Origin: Halosimplex aquaticum | Lineage (GTDB): Archaea; Halobacteriota; Halobacteria; Halobacteriales; Haloarculaceae | Assembly: GCF_028747785.1 (NCBI RefSeq) | Contig: NZ_CP118158.1 | Span: forward strand, 4,402,001 to 4,466,000 | Length of the DNA stretch: 64,000 nucleotides | Direction: 5' to 3' | Shown: positions 41,900 to 49,674 of the stretch, one piece after another | Position numbering within the stretch: position 1 is the stretch's first letter | How the letters are laid out: each line of letters begins with the position of its first letter | Program-made: the position numbers and the translations under genes | Notes under the pieces: generated by a model | Told to the model about the DNA's origin: nothing | The model's input: only the letters and a program-made list of their open reading frames with translations | Database searches by the model: none

Positions 41900-42187
41900 T
41901 CAGGGAGCTCGCCGGAAGCCGGACCGGAGAAAACTCAGGCCGAGCGCCGTCGCGGCGACGAGATACAGCGTCGTCGGAATCGTCCCGTAGACGAACGACA
42001 CGGACGAGAACGGTCCGATCGACGTCTGAGACAGGGCGACCGCGCCGGCGGCGAGCCAGCAGACGGCGCCCAGTGACAGTTCGGCCCACCAGACCGATCC
42101 GGTGTCCGGGTCGTCGAGGTTCGCCGCGTCGTCGCTCTCGCTCCGGTCGGCGGACGAGTACGGCCGTCGCGTGGATTCCAGGCTCAT
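41900..42187 (-). CDS. Small two-helix membrane protein
   Basis: Ninety-five residues: a polar, acidic N-terminal 32 residues, then helices around WWAELSLGAVCWLAAGAVALS and YGTIPTTLYLVAATALGLSFL. The start follows a TATA-like palindrome GCTTATAAGC near 42227-42236, the right distance for a leaderless transcript. The family is not recognised. It lies between the tRNA-related genes and the methylaspartate cluster, in the same orientation as mct downstream. Confidence 0.65.
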   Translation of the reverse strand: MSLESTRRPYSSADRSESDDAANLDDPDTGSVWWAELSLGAVCWLAAGAVALSQTSIGPFSSVSFVYGTIPTTLYLVAATALGLSFLRSGFRRAP

Positions 42188-42315
42188 AGCTGTCGTCGAT
42201 ACCGTCTCTCAAGGTGGTCGACCATCGCTTATAAGCGGTCTCCCGCAGCTATCACGGACAATAACGGCGGCAGACGCGCTCTCTACGGTGGGAACCCGTC
42301 CGCTGTCGCACGATC

Positions 42316-43509
42316 TCAGTCGGTGCGTTTCGCCTGTTCGGCGTCGTCGCGGCCCGGTCCCAGGTGGTCCAGCAGTTCGTCGCGGTGTTCGTCCAGCAGC
42401 GGCGCGCGGCGCTCGACGCCCGTCGGCGTCTCGGAGAGCTTGATCGGGTTGCCGGCGACGGTGACCCGCTCGTCGGTGCCGGGCTGGTCGACGGTCGCGA
42501 GCATCTCCCGCGCTTCGACGTGGGGATCCGCGAACACGTCGCTCGTGTCCTGAACGGGGGCCGCGGGCACAGACCCGTCCAGCGCCTCGACGACCGCGTC
42601 CGACGATCGCGTCCGCGTCCACTCGGCGATCTCGCCGCGGAGCGCGTCGCGCTCGGCGAGGCGGTCGGCGCCGTCCGGGTAGTCAGCGGCCAGGTCCGGT
42701 CGCTCCATCGCCTCGCAGAGCGCCCGCCAGTGGCCGTCCGAGAACGCGGCGATCACGACGTGGCCGTCGGTCGTCTCGAAGGCGTTGTAGGGGAACAGGG
42801 TGGGGTGGGCGTTCCCCCGGCGTCCGGGGGCCTCGCCGGTGTAGGAGTACTGGTAGACCGTGCGCTCGCAGAGCGAGACCATCGCGTCGTACATCGCCGT
42901 GTCGACGTACTGGCCCTCGCCCGTGCGGTCGCGGTGATGGACCGCGGCGAGGACGCCCACGGCGTTGAGTACGGCCGTGAACAGGTCGCCGATGCCGGGG
43001 CCGACCTTGGTCGGCGGGCCGTCGGGCCGGCCGGTGATCTCCATCACGCCGCCCAGCGCCTGCGCGACGAGGTCGAACGAGGGCTGTCCCTGCCGGTCGG
43101 TCTCGCCGGTTCGCGGGTCGCCGAATCCGCGGATCGACGAGTAGATCAGGCCGGGGTTGCGCTCGCGCAGCGTCTCGTAGCCGAGGTCGAACCGCTCCAT
43201 GGTGCCCGCGCGGTAGTTCTCGACGACCACGTCGGCCGTCTCGACGAGCGAGAGGAAGTCGGCGCGGTCCTCCCTGTCCCCCAGATCCAGTTCTAGCGAC
43301 CGCTTGTTCCGGTTGACGCTCTGGAAGTAGCCGCCGTAGGCTTCCTCGTCGGCGTCCTCGACGAACGGCGGGTTCGTTCTGATGAGGTCACCGCCAGGCC
43401 GCTCCACCTTCACGACGTCCGCGCCCATGTCCGCCAGCAACATCGTGCAGTACGGCCCGGCCAGGACCTGTGTCAGGTCGATCACGCGCAGGTCCGACAG
43501 TGCGCCCAT
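42316..43509 (-). CDS. mct: Succinyl-CoA:mesaconate CoA-transferase (CoA-transferase family III)
   Basis: A 397-residue family III CoA-transferase (start MGALSDLRVIDLTQVLAGPY). The nucleophilic aspartate in GPGIGDLFTAV is Asp175, and the adenine-binding GGDLIRTNPPF region is intact. In haloarchaea with the methylaspartate cycle this enzyme moves CoA from succinyl-CoA to mesaconate. The assignment rests on its place directly opposite glmS-glmE-mal-mch, sharing their divergent promoter region; alone the family would be less specific. The promoter ATTTTATG lies ~25 bases upstream, giving a nearly leaderless transcript. Confidence 0.88.
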   Translation of the reverse strand: MGALSDLRVIDLTQVLAGPYCTMLLADMGADVVKVERPGGDLIRTNPPFVEDADEEAYGGYFQSVNRNKRSLELDLGDREDRADFLSLVETADVVVENYRAGTMERFDLGYETLRERNPGLIYSSIRGFGDPRTGETDRQGQPSFDLVAQALGGVMEITGRPDGPPTKVGPGIGDLFTAVLNAVGVLAAVHHRDRTGEGQYVDTAMYDAMVSLCERTVYQYSYTGEAPGRRGNAHPTLFPYNAFETTDGHVVIAAFSDGHWRALCEAMERPDLAADYPDGADRLAERDALRGEIAEWTRTRSSDAVVEALDGSVPAAPVQDTSDVFADPHVEAREMLATVDQPGTDERVTVAGNPIKLSETPTGVERRAPLLDEHRDELLDHLGPGRDDAEQAKRTD

Positions 43510-43532
43510 ACCACCCCCAGGCGTTCGCCCGA

Positions 43533-43634
43533 CATAAAATCTAGTGATAAATCATTACATACTCGAATGTTCCGCCGTTCGCGTCTGTGTGAGCGGTTAC
43601 CAAGTCTATAATGAAAGACCATTATATTTATCAC
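43533..43634. promoter_or_regulatory. Divergent promoters of mct and glmS with a shared inverted 9-mer
   Basis: The minus-strand TATA box (ATTTTATG, 43533-43540) serves mct; ATTATATTTA at 43621-43630 serves glmS, with AAAGACC just upstream as a BRE candidate. GTGATAAAT at 43544-43552 recurs inverted as ATTTATCAC at 43626-43634: it lies just upstream of the mct TATA box and over the glmS TATA box. A common regulator could bind both. Confidence 0.6.
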
Positions 43635-43662
43635 GGTGGCCCCCAACGGTGCAGACACTCAC

Positions 43663-44109
43663 ATGGGGCAGACTGTCATCCTCGGTGTGATCGGGTCCGA
43701 CGCCCACGTCGTCGGCATCACGATCCTCGAACAGGCGCTCACAGCCGCCGGGTTCGACGTCGAGAACCTGGGCGTGCAGACGTCGAAGGCCGAGTTCGTC
43801 TCGGCGGCGGAGACCGAGGACGCGGGCGCGGTACTCGTCTCCTCGCTGTACGGGCACGCCGAGCAGGACTGTCGAGGGCTCCACGAGCGCCTCGCCGACG
43901 CCGACTGCGACGCCGTCACGTACATCGGCGGCAACCTCGCCGTCGGCCAGGACGACTGGGCGGAGACGGAGTCGCTGTTCCGCGAACTCGGGTTCGACCG
44001 CGTGTTCGACGCCGAGACCGACCCCGAGTCCGTCGTCGCCGCGCTCGAACGCGACCTCGACCAGCGGACCACCGAGCCCGAGACCGACAGGGTCAGCGTG
44101 AACTCGTAG
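43663..44109 (+). CDS. glmS: Glutamate (methylaspartate) mutase subunit S, B12-binding
   Basis: The ATG at 43663 gives 148 residues; an upstream GTG (43636) would lie between the TATA box and probable transcription start. The cobalamin-binding motif DAHVVG (Asp13, His15, Gly18) is present, followed by GGNLAVGQDDW near the middle. With subunit E it interconverts glutamate and (2S,3S)-3-methylaspartate by a radical mechanism. Its TAG stop abuts the ATG of glmE without a gap. It is the first gene of a five-gene operon for the methylaspartate cycle. Confidence 0.93.
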   Translation: MGQTVILGVIGSDAHVVGITILEQALTAAGFDVENLGVQTSKAEFVSAAETEDAGAVLVSSLYGHAEQDCRGLHERLADADCDAVTYIGGNLAVGQDDWAETESLFRELGFDRVFDAETDPESVVAALERDLDQRTTEPETDRVSVNS

Positions 44110-45594
44110 ATGCTCCGCGACGAACGCATTCCCGGCGAGCAGCTACGGGAGACGGAAGAACGGCTCCGCGACCGCTGGCCGACCGGCGCCGGCGCCGACT
44201 TCGAGGACGCCGTCGAGTTCCACGAGTCGCTGCCCGCGAGCAAGCGCTTCGCCGACGTGCTGGAGTCGGCCGACCGACCGCTCCTCCAGCCCCGCGCCGG
44301 CGTCCCGCGGCTGGACGACCAGATCGGCCTGCTCCGCTACCTCGAAACCGAGGGCGGGGCCGACCTGCTGCCGACGACCATCGACTCGTACACCCGGGAC
44401 AACGAGTACGAGAAGGCCGGACGGGGCCTGGAGGAGGCCCGCGAGTCCGGCGACGACACGCTCAACGGCTTTCCGGCGGTGAACCACGGCGTCGGCGCCT
44501 GTCGGGACCTGGTCCGGTCGGTCGACGCGCCGGTCGAGGTCCGCCACGGGACGCCCGACGCGCGCCTGCTCGCCGTCGTCACGCTCGCCGGCGGCCTCCA
44601 GAGCTTCGAGGGCGGGCCCATCTCGTACAACATCCCGTACACCGAGGAACACGACCTCGCGGAGACGATCGAACACTGGCAGTTCGTCGACCGGCTCTGC
44701 GGCGCCTACACCGAGCGCGGCGTCCGGATCAACCGCGAGCCGTTCGGCCCGCTCACGGGCACGCTGGTCCCGCCGGCCATCGCCATCGCGGTGATGGTCG
44801 TCGAGGGCCTGCTCGCGGCGACCCAGGGCGTCCGCTCGCTCACACTCGGGTTCGGCCAGGTCGGCAACGTCGTCCAGGACGTGGCGGCGCTGCGGGCGCT
44901 GCGCGACCTCGGCGAGGCGTACCTCCCCGACGACGTCGCGGTCACCACCGTCTTCCACGAGTGGATGGGCGGCTTCCCGCCCGACGAGGCCCGCGCGAGC
45001 GGCGTCATCGGCCTCGGCGGCGCGACCGCCGCGCTCGCCCGTCCGGACAAGGTCATCACCAAGTCGCCCCAGGAGTTCCAGGGGGTCCCCACCCGCGAGG
45101 CCAACGCCGCAGGCCTGCGCACCACCAGACAGCTCATCGATATGATGGTCGAACAGGAGATAGTCATCGACGGCATCGGCGAGGAACAGGATCTCATCGA
45201 GCGCGCGGCGCGCTCGCTGATCGAGGCGGTGTTCGACCGCGGCGACGGCGACGTCGCCCGCGGCGCGGTCGCGGCCTTCGAGTCCGGCGCGCTCGACGTG
45301 CCGTTCGCGCCGAGCGACAGCGCGAAGGCGGCCGTCCTGCCGGCCCGCGACGACGACGGGCGGGTCCGCGTCCTCGAATGGGGCGACCTCGCGGTGCCCG
45401 AGGAGGTCAGGGAGGTCCACGAGGCCCGCCTCGACGAGCGGGCGCGCACCGAGGGACGCAACCGTTCGTTCCGGATGGTGGCCGACGACGTCGACGCCAT
45501 CAGCGACGGGAGACTGATCGGTCGCCCGTCCGCGAGCGACGGCGACTCGGGCGACGGCGTCGGCACCCAGGGGGGCGAGAGCGATGCGGATTGA
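44110..45594 (+). CDS. glmE: Glutamate (methylaspartate) mutase subunit E
   Basis: The 494-residue catalytic subunit contains QPRAGVPRLDDQIGLLRYL near the N-terminus, the substrate loop (FEGGPISYNIPYTEEHDL), and the TIM-barrel segments TLGFGQVGNVVQDVAAL and ITKSPQEFQGVPTREANAAG. Length and motifs match the epsilon subunit of glutamate mutase. It has an acidic C-terminal extension typical of halophiles. It starts right at the glmS stop and overlaps mal by 11 bases, so the subunits are made together. Confidence 0.93.
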   Translation: MLRDERIPGEQLRETEERLRDRWPTGAGADFEDAVEFHESLPASKRFADVLESADRPLLQPRAGVPRLDDQIGLLRYLETEGGADLLPTTIDSYTRDNEYEKAGRGLEEARESGDDTLNGFPAVNHGVGACRDLVRSVDAPVEVRHGTPDARLLAVVTLAGGLQSFEGGPISYNIPYTEEHDLAETIEHWQFVDRLCGAYTERGVRINREPFGPLTGTLVPPAIAIAVMVVEGLLAATQGVRSLTLGFGQVGNVVQDVAALRALRDLGEAYLPDDVAVTTVFHEWMGGFPPDEARASGVIGLGGATAALARPDKVITKSPQEFQGVPTREANAAGLRTTRQLIDMMVEQEIVIDGIGEEQDLIERAARSLIEAVFDRGDGDVARGAVAAFESGALDVPFAPSDSAKAAVLPARDDDGRVRVLEWGDLAVPEEVREVHEARLDERARTEGRNRSFRMVADDVDAISDGRLIGRPSASDGDSGDGVGTQGGESDAD

Positions 45595-46873
45595 GTCGGT
45601 CCGGGCGGTCCCCGGCGTCTCCGGCTTCTACTTCGACGACCAGCGGGCCATCAAGGCCGGCGCCGACGAGGACGGGTTCGCCTACGCGGGCGAACCGGTC
45701 ACCAACGGCTTCGACGCCGTCCGCCAGGCCGGCGAGGCGCTGCTCGTCGAACTCGAACTCTCGGACGGGAGCGTCGTCCGCGGCGACTGCGCGGCCGTCC
45801 AGTACTCCGGCGCCGGCGGTCGGGACCCGCTGTTCCGGGCCGAGGAGTACGCCCCGGTCGTGGAGGGCCCCGTCGCCGACGCGCTCCGCGGGCGGGACCC
45901 GCGGGCGTTCGCCGACAACGTCTCCGTCGTCGAACTGCTGCCGTCCGCCGCCGACGACGGCCAGGCGCTCCACACGGCGGTCCGGTACGGCGTCTCGCAG
46001 GCGCTGGCCGCGGCCGCGGCGCGGGTGCGGCGGATCACGCCGACCGGCGTCTTCGCGGAGGCGTTCGGGACCGCTCCCGCCACCGACCCGGTCCCGGTCT
46101 TCGGGCAGTCGGGCGACGAGCGCCGGCGGAACGCCGAGAAGATGCTCGTGAAGGGCGTGCCGGTCCTGCCCCACGGCCTGTTCAACAGCGAGGCGAAGCT
46201 CGGGAGCGACGGCGGGCGGCTGGTCGAGTACCTGGCGTGGCTCGGCGAGCGCGCCGGCGAACTCGGTCCGGACGGCTACCGCCCCCAATTCCACGTCGAC
46301 GTGTACGGGACCGTCGGGGAGGTGTTCGGTCCGCCCTACGACCGCGCGGAAGTCACGGACTACTTCGCCGACCTGGCCGCGGCCGCCGACCCGTATCCGC
46401 TCCAGGTCGAGGGGCCGATGGACGCGGGCGGCCGGAGCGAACAGATCGCCGCGATGGCCGAACTCCGCGACGGCCTCGACGGTGCGGGGGTCTCGGTCGA
46501 CATCGTCGCCGACGAGTGGTGCAACACCTACGGCGACGTGCAGGCGTTCGTCGACGCCGGCGCGGCGGACGTCGTGCAGGTGAAGACGCCCGACCTGGGC
46601 GGGATCCAGCGGAGCGCCCGCGCGGTGACCGAGTGCGACGGGACGGACACACGCGCGTACCTCGGCGGCACCTGCAACGAGACCGCCGTCTCGGCCCGCG
46701 CCTGCGTCCACGTCGCGCTCGCGACCGACGCCGCGCAGATCCTCGCGAAACCGGGGATGGGCTTCGACGAGGGGTACATGGTCGTCACCAACGAGATGCG
46801 CCGGACGCTCGCGCGACGCGAGCGGGCGGACCGAGCGGTGCCAGCCGACGGGTCGGGCGGTGGTCGCCGATGA
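45584..46873 (+). CDS. mal: Methylaspartate ammonia-lyase
   Basis: This 429-residue enolase-superfamily enzyme converts 3-methylaspartate to mesaconate and ammonia. The catalytic lysine lies in VVQVKTPDLGGIQRSA (Lys334), and the metal ligands are in the barrel strands around YPLQVEGPMD and VDIVADEWCNT. The C-terminal segment LGGTCNETAVSARACVHVAL is typical. It overlaps glmE by 11 bases at the start and mch by ATGA at the end. It is a required step of the methylaspartate cycle. Confidence 0.93.
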   Translation: MRIESVRAVPGVSGFYFDDQRAIKAGADEDGFAYAGEPVTNGFDAVRQAGEALLVELELSDGSVVRGDCAAVQYSGAGGRDPLFRAEEYAPVVEGPVADALRGRDPRAFADNVSVVELLPSAADDGQALHTAVRYGVSQALAAAAARVRRITPTGVFAEAFGTAPATDPVPVFGQSGDERRRNAEKMLVKGVPVLPHGLFNSEAKLGSDGGRLVEYLAWLGERAGELGPDGYRPQFHVDVYGTVGEVFGPPYDRAEVTDYFADLAAAADPYPLQVEGPMDAGGRSEQIAAMAELRDGLDGAGVSVDIVADEWCNTYGDVQAFVDAGAADVVQVKTPDLGGIQRSARAVTECDGTDTRAYLGGTCNETAVSARACVHVALATDAAQILAKPGMGFDEGYMVVTNEMRRTLARRERADRAVPADGSGGGRR

Positions 46874-47937
46874 CCGACTGGACCGACCCGGAGACGTTCG
46901 CGGCGGCGCTCGACCGCGCGGACACCCGCGAGAAGGGCCGGTACTTCGAGGACTTCGACGAGGGCGCGGTGATCGAACACGCGCCGGGCCTCCGGCTGAC
47001 TCGCCACGGCTCGGAGACGTGGATGAGCCAGACGCTCAATCACGACCCCGCCTACTGGCGGAGCGACGCCGCGCTCGACCGCGGATTCGACGCCCCGCCG
47101 GTCCACCCGGATTACCTCCTCGCCTGCGTGATGGGCCCGTCCGTCGAGGATCTCAGCGAGAAGGGCGGCTACTTCCTCGGTCGCGACGGCGTGGAGTTCC
47201 ACCGCCACGGCGTCCCGCTCGGAACGGAACTGCGCGTCGAATCCACCGTCGAGACGACGCGACCGTCGAGTAGCCGGCCAGGCTACGGGGTCGTCACCTG
47301 GGAGACGCGCGGTATCGACGCGGCGTCCGGCGAGCCGCTGGTGTCCTACGAGCGGACGAACATGGTCCCGCGCCGCGAACCCGCCGCGACCGACGGCGGT
47401 CGGTCGGGATCGACCGGGGACGACGAGTCCGGGCCGTCGCTCCTCCCGGAGACGCTCGTCGCGCCGGACGGCGGTGCGTTCGAGGACTTCCGCCGTGCGC
47501 TGGACGAGGCCGCCGACCGCGACGCCGCGGTCGCCTACCGGCACGAGCGGGGGCGGACCACGGACGAGTTCACCGTCGCCGCGCTCCCGCTCGCCACGCT
47601 CAACACCGCGCGCCAGCACCACAACGCGGCGGCGATGGCCGATTCGCCGTCGGGCGAACCCGTCGCGTACGGCGACGTGACCCGTTCGACCGCGCTCGGC
47701 CACGCCCGCTCGGACGAGCGGACCTACCGCGAACTCGGCTACGACGGCGAGCGGTTCCACGACTTCGTGACCGCCGGGGACACGGTCTTCGGGTTCACCC
47801 GGGTGCTCGACGCGGACGGGTCCGCCGGTCCGTCGCGCGCCGGCGAAGTCACCTTCGAACACGTCGCGTTCACTGACGACGAGCGGCCGGTGTACTCCGG
47901 CGTTCGTCGAGCGCTCGTCGACCGCGAGGGAGCCTGA
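46870..47937 (+). CDS. mch: Mesaconyl-CoA hydratase (MaoC-like double hotdog)
   Basis: The 355-residue protein has two hotdog halves. The first contains RYFEDFDEGAVIEHAPGLRLTR and NHDPAYWR; the second has a MaoC-like segment after a polar linker. In haloarchaea this hydratase turns mesaconyl-CoA into beta-methylmalyl-CoA. The start is in an ATGA overlap with mal, and the next gene begins six bases after its stop. The assignment is from cluster position together with the double-MaoC pattern. Confidence 0.9.
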   Translation: MTDWTDPETFAAALDRADTREKGRYFEDFDEGAVIEHAPGLRLTRHGSETWMSQTLNHDPAYWRSDAALDRGFDAPPVHPDYLLACVMGPSVEDLSEKGGYFLGRDGVEFHRHGVPLGTELRVESTVETTRPSSSRPGYGVVTWETRGIDAASGEPLVSYERTNMVPRREPAATDGGRSGSTGDDESGPSLLPETLVAPDGGAFEDFRRALDEAADRDAAVAYRHERGRTTDEFTVAALPLATLNTARQHHNAAAMADSPSGEPVAYGDVTRSTALGHARSDERTYRELGYDGERFHDFVTAGDTVFGFTRVLDADGSAGPSRAGEVTFEHVAFTDDERPVYSGVRRALVDREGA

Positions 47938-47943
47938 TCACCA

Positions 47944-48984
47944 ATGCCACGACTCTGCCGCACGTTCCAGACCGCACCGGCCGCCGTTCCCGGCGACGAC
48001 ACGGCGAAGTACCTCGAATCGGGTCTCACCGCCGAGGGGTTCGAGGCGCCCGACTGGCTCGTCCCCGATATCGAAGACGGGACTGCCCCGGACATGAAGT
48101 CGGAGGCCGTCGACAACGTCGTCGATCGGCTCCCCGCGCTCGCCCCCGACTTCGGCGGCGAGATCTGGCCGCGCGTCGAGTGGGCCCACGACGACGCGGA
48201 GTACCGCGAACGCGGCCGATCCCAGATCGAGACGCTGGTCGCGGTGGCCGGCGACCACCTCGACGGCGTCGTCGTGCCGAAGGTCGGCCGGCTGGAAGAC
48301 GTGGAGCGCGCGGCCGTCGCGGTCGCCGAGACCGAGCGGGAATTCGGCTACGACGACGGCAGCATCGAACTCGCGGTCATCGTCGAGACGGCCCCTGCGG
48401 TCTCGGACCTGCCCGACATCGCCCGCCTCGGCGAGACCGATCGGCTGGCCGGGCTGGTGTTCGGCCCCGTCGATTACACGGCGGACCTGGGCGGTCGGTC
48501 GATGGACGGCGAGCGCCCGCGCTGGAGCGGTCTGCTCGAACGCCTGTCGAACGAGGCGTCCGCGGGCGGACTGGTCGCCATCGGCGGGCCGTTCGACCGC
48601 CTGTTCGACGAGCGGGCCGGCGTCACCTACTACAACGCGCCAGGCTACGCGGACCAGGTCGAACGCGAGGCGCGCATCGGCCTCGACGGGTCGTGGTCGC
48701 TGCACCCCAAGCAGACCGCGCAGGCGAACCGCGTCCACATGCCGACGACCGCGGAACTCGAATCCGCCGTCGAGAAGGTCGAGGGCTTCAACGAGGCCAA
48801 GCGCGAGGGGACCGGTGCAGTGGTCCTCGACGGCCAGATGGTCGACGAGGCGACCTACAGGAACTTCGCGAACACGGTCCAGACGGTCCGGGCCATCGAC
48901 CAGGCGCATCCGGCGCAGACGGCCGAGACGTACGACGGGTCGCTTCTCGAACGGGTGCGCTCGGTCGCGCTCGACTTCGGGTGA
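47944..48984 (+). CDS. Beta-methylmalyl-CoA/citramalyl-CoA lyase (HpcH/HpaI family)
   Basis: A 346-residue aldolase-family enzyme with the TIM-barrel segments WLVPDIEDGTAPDMK, IELAVIVETAPAVSDL and FGPVDYTADLGG that carry the metal-binding glutamate and aspartate. In the methylaspartate cycle it cleaves beta-methylmalyl-CoA to propionyl-CoA and glyoxylate. Malate synthase, which uses the glyoxylate, is not in the window. The C-terminal half (SLHPKQTAQANRVHMPTT) fits the CitE/HpcH family. It closes the operon, ahead of a tight hairpin. Confidence 0.88.
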   Translation: MPRLCRTFQTAPAAVPGDDTAKYLESGLTAEGFEAPDWLVPDIEDGTAPDMKSEAVDNVVDRLPALAPDFGGEIWPRVEWAHDDAEYRERGRSQIETLVAVAGDHLDGVVVPKVGRLEDVERAAVAVAETEREFGYDDGSIELAVIVETAPAVSDLPDIARLGETDRLAGLVFGPVDYTADLGGRSMDGERPRWSGLLERLSNEASAGGLVAIGGPFDRLFDERAGVTYYNAPGYADQVEREARIGLDGSWSLHPKQTAQANRVHMPTTAELESAVEKVEGFNEAKREGTGAVVLDGQMVDEATYRNFANTVQTVRAIDQAHPAQTAETYDGSLLERVRSVALDFG

Positions 48985-49063
48985 GACGTCGGCCGTCGCC
49001 TCGGTCGGAAAGGAAACACCCTTAATTAGCGGCGAAAAAAGACGAAGTGAGCGCCGGTGGTGA

Positions 49064-49082
49064 GCGAACGCGGTGCGTTCGC
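49064..49082 (+). terminator. Tight hairpin between the lyase gene and tRNA-Gly
   Basis: GCGAACGC (49064-49071) pairs with GCGTTCGC (49075-49082) around a 3-nt loop GGT. It sits about 80 bases after the methylaspartate operon and 30 bases before tRNA-Gly. No T-run follows, so termination is only a possibility. Confidence 0.45.
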
Positions 49083-49111
49083 GAGCCTCTGGGCGCGAGC
49101 GAGTCGAACGA

Positions 49112-49182
49112 GCGCCGGTGGTCTAGTGGTAGGACCTGAGCCTTCCAAGCTCATGGCCCGGGTTCAAATCCCGGCCGGCGCA
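49112..49182 (+). tRNA. tRNA-Gly (TCC)
   Basis: A 71-nt cloverleaf: acceptor GCGCCGG pairs with CCGGCGC, discriminator A. The anticodon stem TGAGC/GCTCA encloses CTTCCAA, giving anticodon TCC (Gly). The T-arm is CCGGG-TTCAAAT-CCCGG. No CCA or intron. The first bases GCGCCGGTGGT also occur 62 bp upstream (49050-49060), a short direct repeat. Confidence 0.95.
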
Positions 49183-49184
49183 TG

Positions 49185-49240
49185 CGAGGCGCGAACGCAG
49201 TGAGCGCCTCGAACGGCGAACGGGAAACGAAGTGACCCGT
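49185..49240 (+). repeat. Two hairpins after tRNA-Gly with 11-nt loops
   Basis: CGAGGCGC and GCGCCTCG enclose GAACGCAGTGA (49185-49211), the same loop and stem length as after dnaK. A second hairpin, ACGGG and CCCGT around AAACGAAGTGA (49220-49240), has a related loop. The loop consensus (G/A)AACG(C/A)AGTGA recurs in the window. Confidence 0.6.
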
Positions 49241-49674
49241 GAGCGCAGTTCTGCGAGGAACGGACGTGACGAGCGAGCCGCTGGTGGGATTCGTTTCACG
49301 CGGGTCGCAGCCGCAGAACGGTGTGAGTGTCGCCGTCGAGTCCACGTCCGACAGCGTGTGTGAATTATGACAGCATCTGAGATTTATAAGGGGTCGAACG
49401 TCGCGCCGAGAATCGAGATCGATATTCGGGTCAAAGTTCACGGGTGGTTTCGGCGGTCTCGCCGCGAGTAACTGGAAATTACCGTCGGCCGACGGCGTCG
49501 TCGGAGTGCGTGCGTTCGATACGGGTAAGGATGCCCCACTGAGCCGCGTGTGGAACAGGGTGACACAATGAGGGGGCTATCGACGGCGTTCCCGGGAATT
49601 GCCTCGGCTTACGGATCGCGACCTGCCACTGGGCGGAGGATAACAAAGTGTATCTCGCCCCTTTCCTCGGTCGC
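49241..49674. other. 434-bp region between tRNA-Gly hairpins and the DUF4397 gene
   Basis: GATTTATAAGG near 49380-49390 is a good TATA box on the plus strand, yet the next convincing start is ~285 bases further, so a non-coding transcript or long leader is possible. A perfect palindrome CCGTCGGCCGACGG lies at about 49482-49495. I see no SRP, RNase P or riboswitch core. A minus-strand ORF (49151-49441) runs through the tRNA and is spurious. Confidence 0.45.

Noticed and set aside
49151-49441. 96-aa minus-strand ORF ending GFEPGP
   Set aside because: Runs through tRNA-Gly; the end is the T-arm read as protein. Not a gene.
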